Shown here in pieces: positions 28,119-32,687 of a stretch of 32,687 nucleotides of DNA. Position 1 is the stretch's first letter. Each line of letters begins with the position of its first letter. The notes under the pieces are model-generated. The model was not told the DNA's origin, ran no database searches, and was given only the letters and a program-made list of their open reading frames with translations. Position numbers and translations under genes: made by a program. Source of the DNA: Opitutia bacterium (lineage in GTDB: Bacteria; Verrucomicrobiota; Verrucomicrobiia; Opitutales; Opitutaceae); the NCBI GenBank assembly GCA_016199925.1, contig JACQFT010000151.1, positions 1 to 32,687 on the forward strand, given 5' to 3'.

Positions 28119-28139
28119 ATGTCACTTAATAGGTGACAT
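28119..28139. promoter_or_regulatory. 21-bp palindrome, copy 3 of 3
   Basis: Identical to copies 1 and 2, 12 bp after the HTH gene stop, so the gene is bracketed on both sides. No gene starts immediately downstream on either strand; the next is the convergent ugd stop at 28288. Confidence 0.85.
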
Positions 28140-28184
28140 CTGCAATTTACGCTTCCGGGCCATTGCAACGCGCGCGTCGCGCTC

Positions 28185-28278
28185 ATGAGCAGCCGGGTGG
28201 TTTGGCGGAAGCCGTCCGCCGTAGCGCCGGTGGGCAGGCGGGCGACGGCCAAAGGCCAACCCGCTACTCGCTGCTCAT
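28185..28278. repeat. Inverted repeat between the HTH gene and ugd
   Basis: ATGAGCAG (28185-28192) and CTGCTCAT (28271-28278) close a roughly 94-bp imperfect palindrome with further matches inside (GTGGTTTGGC against GCCAAAGGCCAAC). It lies between convergent genes and could act as a bidirectional terminator, although no T-tract is present. Confidence 0.5.
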
Positions 28279-28287
28279 TACTTCCGC

Positions 28288-29652
28288 TCAGAGCGGCTTG
28301 CCGATGCCGGAGGCGCGGAAGCCGATTTTTCGCAGCGCGGCGAGGTCGATGATGTTGCGGCCGTCGAAGAGAAAAGCGGGCTTGGGCATCGCGGCGTAGA
28401 TGCGCGCGTAGTCGAGCGTGCGGAACTCGTCCCACTCGGTGACGATGGCGATGGCGTGCGCGCCGGCGCAGGCGGCGTAGGCGTCCGGTGCGACGGTGAA
28501 CAGCGGATTCTCGACGCCCTTGCCGAGCGTGTCGGCCCTGATCTCGGCGGCCGGGACCTTCGGGTCGTAAACGGAGACGTGCGCGCGCTCGGCGAGCAGG
28601 TCGCGGCAGACGTTGATCGCGGCGGACTCGCGCGTGTCGTTGGTGTCCTTCTTAAAAGCGAAACCGAGCACGGCGATTTTTTTGTCGGAGACGGTGTTGA
28701 AGAGTTCTTTGACGATGCGGCCGGAGAAACGGCTCTTCTGCCAGTCGTTCATCGCCACGACCTGTGTCCAGTAGGCGGCGACGTCGGGCAGGCCGAAGCT
28801 CTCGCAAAGGTAGGTGAGGTTGAGGATGTCTTTCTGGAAGCACGAGCCGCCGAAGCCGACGGAGGCCTTCAAGAATTTCGGGCCGATGCGGCTGTCCTTG
28901 CCGATGGCGTTGGCGACTTCGTCCACGTCGGCGCCGGTCGCTTCGCAGAGGGCGGAGATGGAATTGATGGAGGAGATGCGCTGCGCGAGAAAGGCGTTGG
29001 CGACGAGCTTAGAAATCTCGGACGACCAGAGGTTGGTGGTGATAATGCGCTCGCGCGGCACCCAACGGGCGTAAACGGAGACGAGCGTGGCGACGGCCCG
29101 GTCGCCATCGGGCGTGCGCTCGCCGCCGATGAGCACGCGGTCGGGCGCGAGGAGGTCGGCGACGGCGGTGCCCTCGGCGAGGAACTCGGGGTTGGAGAGG
29201 ACCTGAAATTTATGCCCGCGGGAATTCGCGGTGACGATCGACTGGATGGCGTCGGCGGTTTTCACCGGGATGGTGGATTTCTCGACGATGATCTTGTCGC
29301 CATTGGCGTGCTCGGCGATGGTGCGGGCGACGGACTCGATGAAGCGCAGGTCGGCCGCGCGGCCGGCGCCGACGCCGTAGCTCTTGGTCGGCGTGTTGAC
29401 GGCGACGAAGATGATGTCGGCGTCGCGGATGCCGCCGGCGACATCGGTGGAGAAAAAGAGATTGCGGCCGCGCGCCTCCGCCACGACTGCGTCGAGGCCG
29501 GGCTCGTAGATGGGCAGGTGGCCCTCGTTCCACGCGGCGATGCGCGCAGCGTTCATGTCCACGACGTTCACGCGGAGGTCGGGGCATTTCAGGGCGATCA
29601 TGGCCATGGTCGGCCCGCCCACGTAACCGGCGCCAATGCAGCAGATGTTCAT
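28288..29652 (-). CDS. ugd: UDP-glucose 6-dehydrogenase (eukaryote-like type)
   Basis: A 454-aa NAD enzyme oxidising UDP-glucose to UDP-glucuronate for surface polysaccharides. It has the Rossmann motif GAGYVGGP (7-14), NTPTK near 86, SNPEFLAEG (153-161, containing the catalytic glutamate), K215 in [20 protein letters not shown], the catalytic C271 in [10 protein letters not shown] and a C-terminal YDPKVP. Blocks such as [17 protein letters not shown] and [12 protein letters not shown] are the form I recall from animal UGDH and differ from the short Escherichia coli type. The ATG at 29652 gives [13 protein letters not shown], a normal start. No polysaccharide cluster is adjacent. Confidence 0.96.
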   Translation of the reverse strand: MNICCIGAGYVGGPTMAMIALKCPDLRVNVVDMNAARIAAWNEGHLPIYEPGLDAVVAEARGRNLFFSTDVAGGIRDADIIFVAVNTPTKSYGVGAGRAADLRFIESVARTIAEHANGDKIIVEKSTIPVKTADAIQSIVTANSRGHKFQVLSNPEFLAEGTAVADLLAPDRVLIGGERTPDGDRAVATLVSVYARWVPRERIITTNLWSSEISKLVANAFLAQRISSINSISALCEATGADVDEVANAIGKDSRIGPKFLKASVGFGGSCFQKDILNLTYLCESFGLPDVAAYWTQVVAMNDWQKSRFSGRIVKELFNTVSDKKIAVLGFAFKKDTNDTRESAAINVCRDLLAERAHVSVYDPKVPAAEIRADTLGKGVENPLFTVAPDAYAACAGAHAIAIVTEWDEFRTLDYARIYAAMPKPAFLFDGRNIIDLAALRKIGFRASGIGKPL

Positions 29653-29815
29653 GTGCGTTCAGGTGTAGGGAGGGGCCCGACGCGCAACAACCAAAAATGT
29701 CCGGAGATAGGTTTGCAGCGGCGCTCGCCGCCGTGCCGGATCAGACCCCAAACCGGCGCACCGTCCCGGCTTCGCCGAGGCTGTGGCGGGCAAGCAAGCG
29801 GCGGCCCTCCATCGT

Positions 29816-31105
29816 TCACTTCTTCAGTGAGAATTGTCGGGCAACTTGCACGAAGCGTTTGGCGGCTTCGCGCAACTGGTCGGGGGAGAGCACGCCGCAG
29901 CTGGCACGGATGAAGTGGCGCGCGGGCCGGTCGCCGAAACACATCTCGCCGGGGACGTAGAGCACGCCGGCGGCAACGCAGGCCCGGCAAAATTCGCCGT
30001 CCATCCCGGTGTCGAACCCGGTGGGGGCGCACAGCCACAGATACATCCCGCCAGCGGGCTCCTCCCAGTGCCAGCCGAGTTCGCGGAGACCCTCGGCGAG
30101 CAGCGCGCCGTGGAGCGCGCGCATCTTGGTCGCGTAGCCGCGGCGCACTTTGGGGAGATGGTCTGCGAAACCGCCGGCGAGCAGAATCTCCTCGAAGAGC
30201 GCCTGGTTGTAGTTGGCGCTGCCGAAATCCTGCGGGCCTTTGATCGCGAGGAGTTGCTCGAGCCAGACGGCGTCGGTGCAGAACGCGTAACCGACTTTGC
30301 CGCCGGTCGCGAACGGCTTGGTCAGCGTGAGCGCGTAGAGTTTGGGGAAGGCCGCCCACTCCGGCAGCGTGAGCACGCAGCGCGCCGGGTGCGGGGTGTC
30401 GAAATAGAGTTCGCGATATGCCGCGTCCTCGATGACGGGCACGATGACGCCGTGCTCGGCGAGCACGCGGCCGAGGGCGGCCTTGTCGGATTCGCCGAGG
30501 CTGCGGCCGGAGGGATTGGAAAAATAGCTGACGAAATAGACGGCCTTGACGCGGGCGATCTCGCCGGTGCGCGCGAGTTCATCGAGCAAGCGATGGAGTT
30601 CGCCGATCCGGAGAGCACCGGTCTCGTCGAAGGGCAGCGACTTCGGGCGGGCGCCGAGGCTGGTCAGGATTTCGAGAAACGCGAAGTAGCTCGGCCGGTC
30701 CACGAGCACGATGTCGCCGGGGTCGCAGAGGGACTGGACGGCGAGGTAGAGCGCCTGTTGCGAGCCGGTGGTGACGAGGCAGCGCCCTTCGTAGTCGGCG
30801 GCGGCGAGGGTCGGTTCCCAATGCGCGAGGCGTTGGGCGAGGAGCCGGCGCAACTGGGGGCGGCCCTGCGTCGTGCCGTAGTTGAGATACTCCGGTTCGC
30901 CGCGGCGGGCCGCAAGCGCCTGGGCGGCGGCGACGAACTCCGCGCCGGGGAGCGTGGTGTTGTCGGTGAAGCCGGCCGCGAGCGACAGCAGCGCCGGATT
31001 CTCCAGCGCCTTCCGCATGAGGACGGCCACCGCGGGCTGGCGGGCGCGCACGCCGAGGGTGGAAAGGGGCAGAGCGGGCCGGGCGGGGGCGGTGGTCGGG
31101 AGCAT
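29816..31105 (-). CDS. PLP-dependent class I/II aminotransferase, MocR-like without HTH
   Basis: A 429-aa fold-type I aminotransferase. The substrate-binding NYGTTQGRPQLRRLLAQRL, VTTGSQQALYLAVQSLCDPG, the SNPSGRSL motif (N197), the PLP-ring aspartate in PVIEDAAYRELYFD (D227) and the PLP lysine K263 in LTLTKPFATGGKVGY are visible. The pattern matches the 2-aminoadipate/multi-substrate aminotransferase group related to MocR regulators, but no N-terminal GntR DNA-binding domain exists, so it should be metabolic. The amino donor is unknown. I start at ATG 31105, since the upstream 36 codons run back into the ftsH terminator. It is 122 bp downstream of ftsH on the same strand. Confidence 0.85.
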   Translation of the reverse strand: MLPTTAPARPALPLSTLGVRARQPAVAVLMRKALENPALLSLAAGFTDNTTLPGAEFVAAAQALAARRGEPEYLNYGTTQGRPQLRRLLAQRLAHWEPTLAAADYEGRCLVTTGSQQALYLAVQSLCDPGDIVLVDRPSYFAFLEILTSLGARPKSLPFDETGALRIGELHRLLDELARTGEIARVKAVYFVSYFSNPSGRSLGESDKAALGRVLAEHGVIVPVIEDAAYRELYFDTPHPARCVLTLPEWAAFPKLYALTLTKPFATGGKVGYAFCTDAVWLEQLLAIKGPQDFGSANYNQALFEEILLAGGFADHLPKVRRGYATKMRALHGALLAEGLRELGWHWEEPAGGMYLWLCAPTGFDTGMDGEFCRACVAAGVLYVPGEMCFGDRPARHFIRASCGVLSPDQLREAAKRFVQVARQFSLKK

Positions 31106-31172
31106 GGTGGTGGTGGGGCGGACGGTGCGGAGGCGGAGCGAGGGGCCGATGGTGGCGGGAAAGCGCGGGTTG

Positions 31173-31202
31173 AAAAGAAAAAGGCCGGGCACAGCGCCCG
31201 GC
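31173..31202 (-). terminator. Intrinsic terminator of ftsH
   Basis: On the minus strand GGCCGGGC-GCTG-TGCCCGGCC forms a strong stem directly followed by TTTTTCTTTT, 25 bases after the ftsH stop. It separates ftsH from the aminotransferase gene. Confidence 0.85.
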
Positions 31203-31227
31203 CAGAGAGTCATAACGGAAATGACGT

Positions 31228-32687
<1,460 letters not shown>

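Noticed and set aside
27610-28139. CRISPR-like array
   Set aside because: The three repeats are identical, but spacing is irregular (106 and 403 bp), one interval is a gene, and no cas gene is present.
29816-31105. MocR-type transcriptional regulator
   Set aside because: Only the aminotransferase part exists. The upstream codons contain no winged-helix DNA-binding domain and run into a terminator.

Overview
The window looks like a chromosomal segment of a GC-rich Verrucomicrobiota, most likely an Opitutaceae-type bacterium. The evidence is strongly GC-biased codon use, PEP-CTERM sorting signals, a DUF1800/DUF1501 secreted-protein pair, a tig-clpP-clpX cluster, starts often without a clear Shine-Dalgarno, and many short palindromic repeats between genes. 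The assignment is inferred from gene content; no marker RNA gene is present.

Layout. 1-3.5 kb: the 3' end of a probable DUF3516-type RNA helicase, a spermidine-synthase-like methyltransferase (minus) and a monomeric NADP-isocitrate dehydrogenase (icd). 3.7-6.2 kb: an accessory islet with a VapC-type toxin and small partner, an unrecognised 297-aa protein of less GC-rich composition, decayed gene fragments, and a ParE/RelE-type toxin-antitoxin pair. 6.3-11.3 kb: a PEP-CTERM protein, a DUF1801 protein, an M50 membrane protease with a zinc-ribbon tail, a decayed antitoxin copy, an M42 aminopeptidase and a PEP-CTERM trypsin-like protease. 11.27-11.88 kb: an ORF-less group IIC intron on the minus strand, directly after a hairpin downstream of clpX. 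12.0-15.3 kb (minus): tig, clpP and clpX, the protein quality-control operon. 15.7-23.6 kb (plus): tsaB, alr, DUF1800, DUF1501 (Tat-exported) and a TonB-dependent receptor. 24.0-27.6 kb: a single-chain MmeI-like (type IIL) restriction-modification enzyme whose C-terminal part carries two unrelated palindromic repeats read in frame. 27.6-28.14 kb: a small helix-turn-helix gene bracketed by three identical 21-bp palindromes. 28.3-32.7 kb (minus): a eukaryote-like UDP-glucose 6-dehydrogenase, a MocR-type aminotransferase without a DNA-binding domain, and ftsH, cut by the window end.

The most distinctive feature is invasion by small repeats and selfish RNA. There are at least four palindromic repeat families. 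Several copies contribute to coding sequence: two in the MmeI-like gene, one at the stop codon of the methyltransferase gene, and a low-complexity/hairpin insertion in icd. The best candidates for something undescribed are the HTH gene with its three palindromes, the in-frame repeats, and the intron that uses a hairpin near clpX as its landing site.
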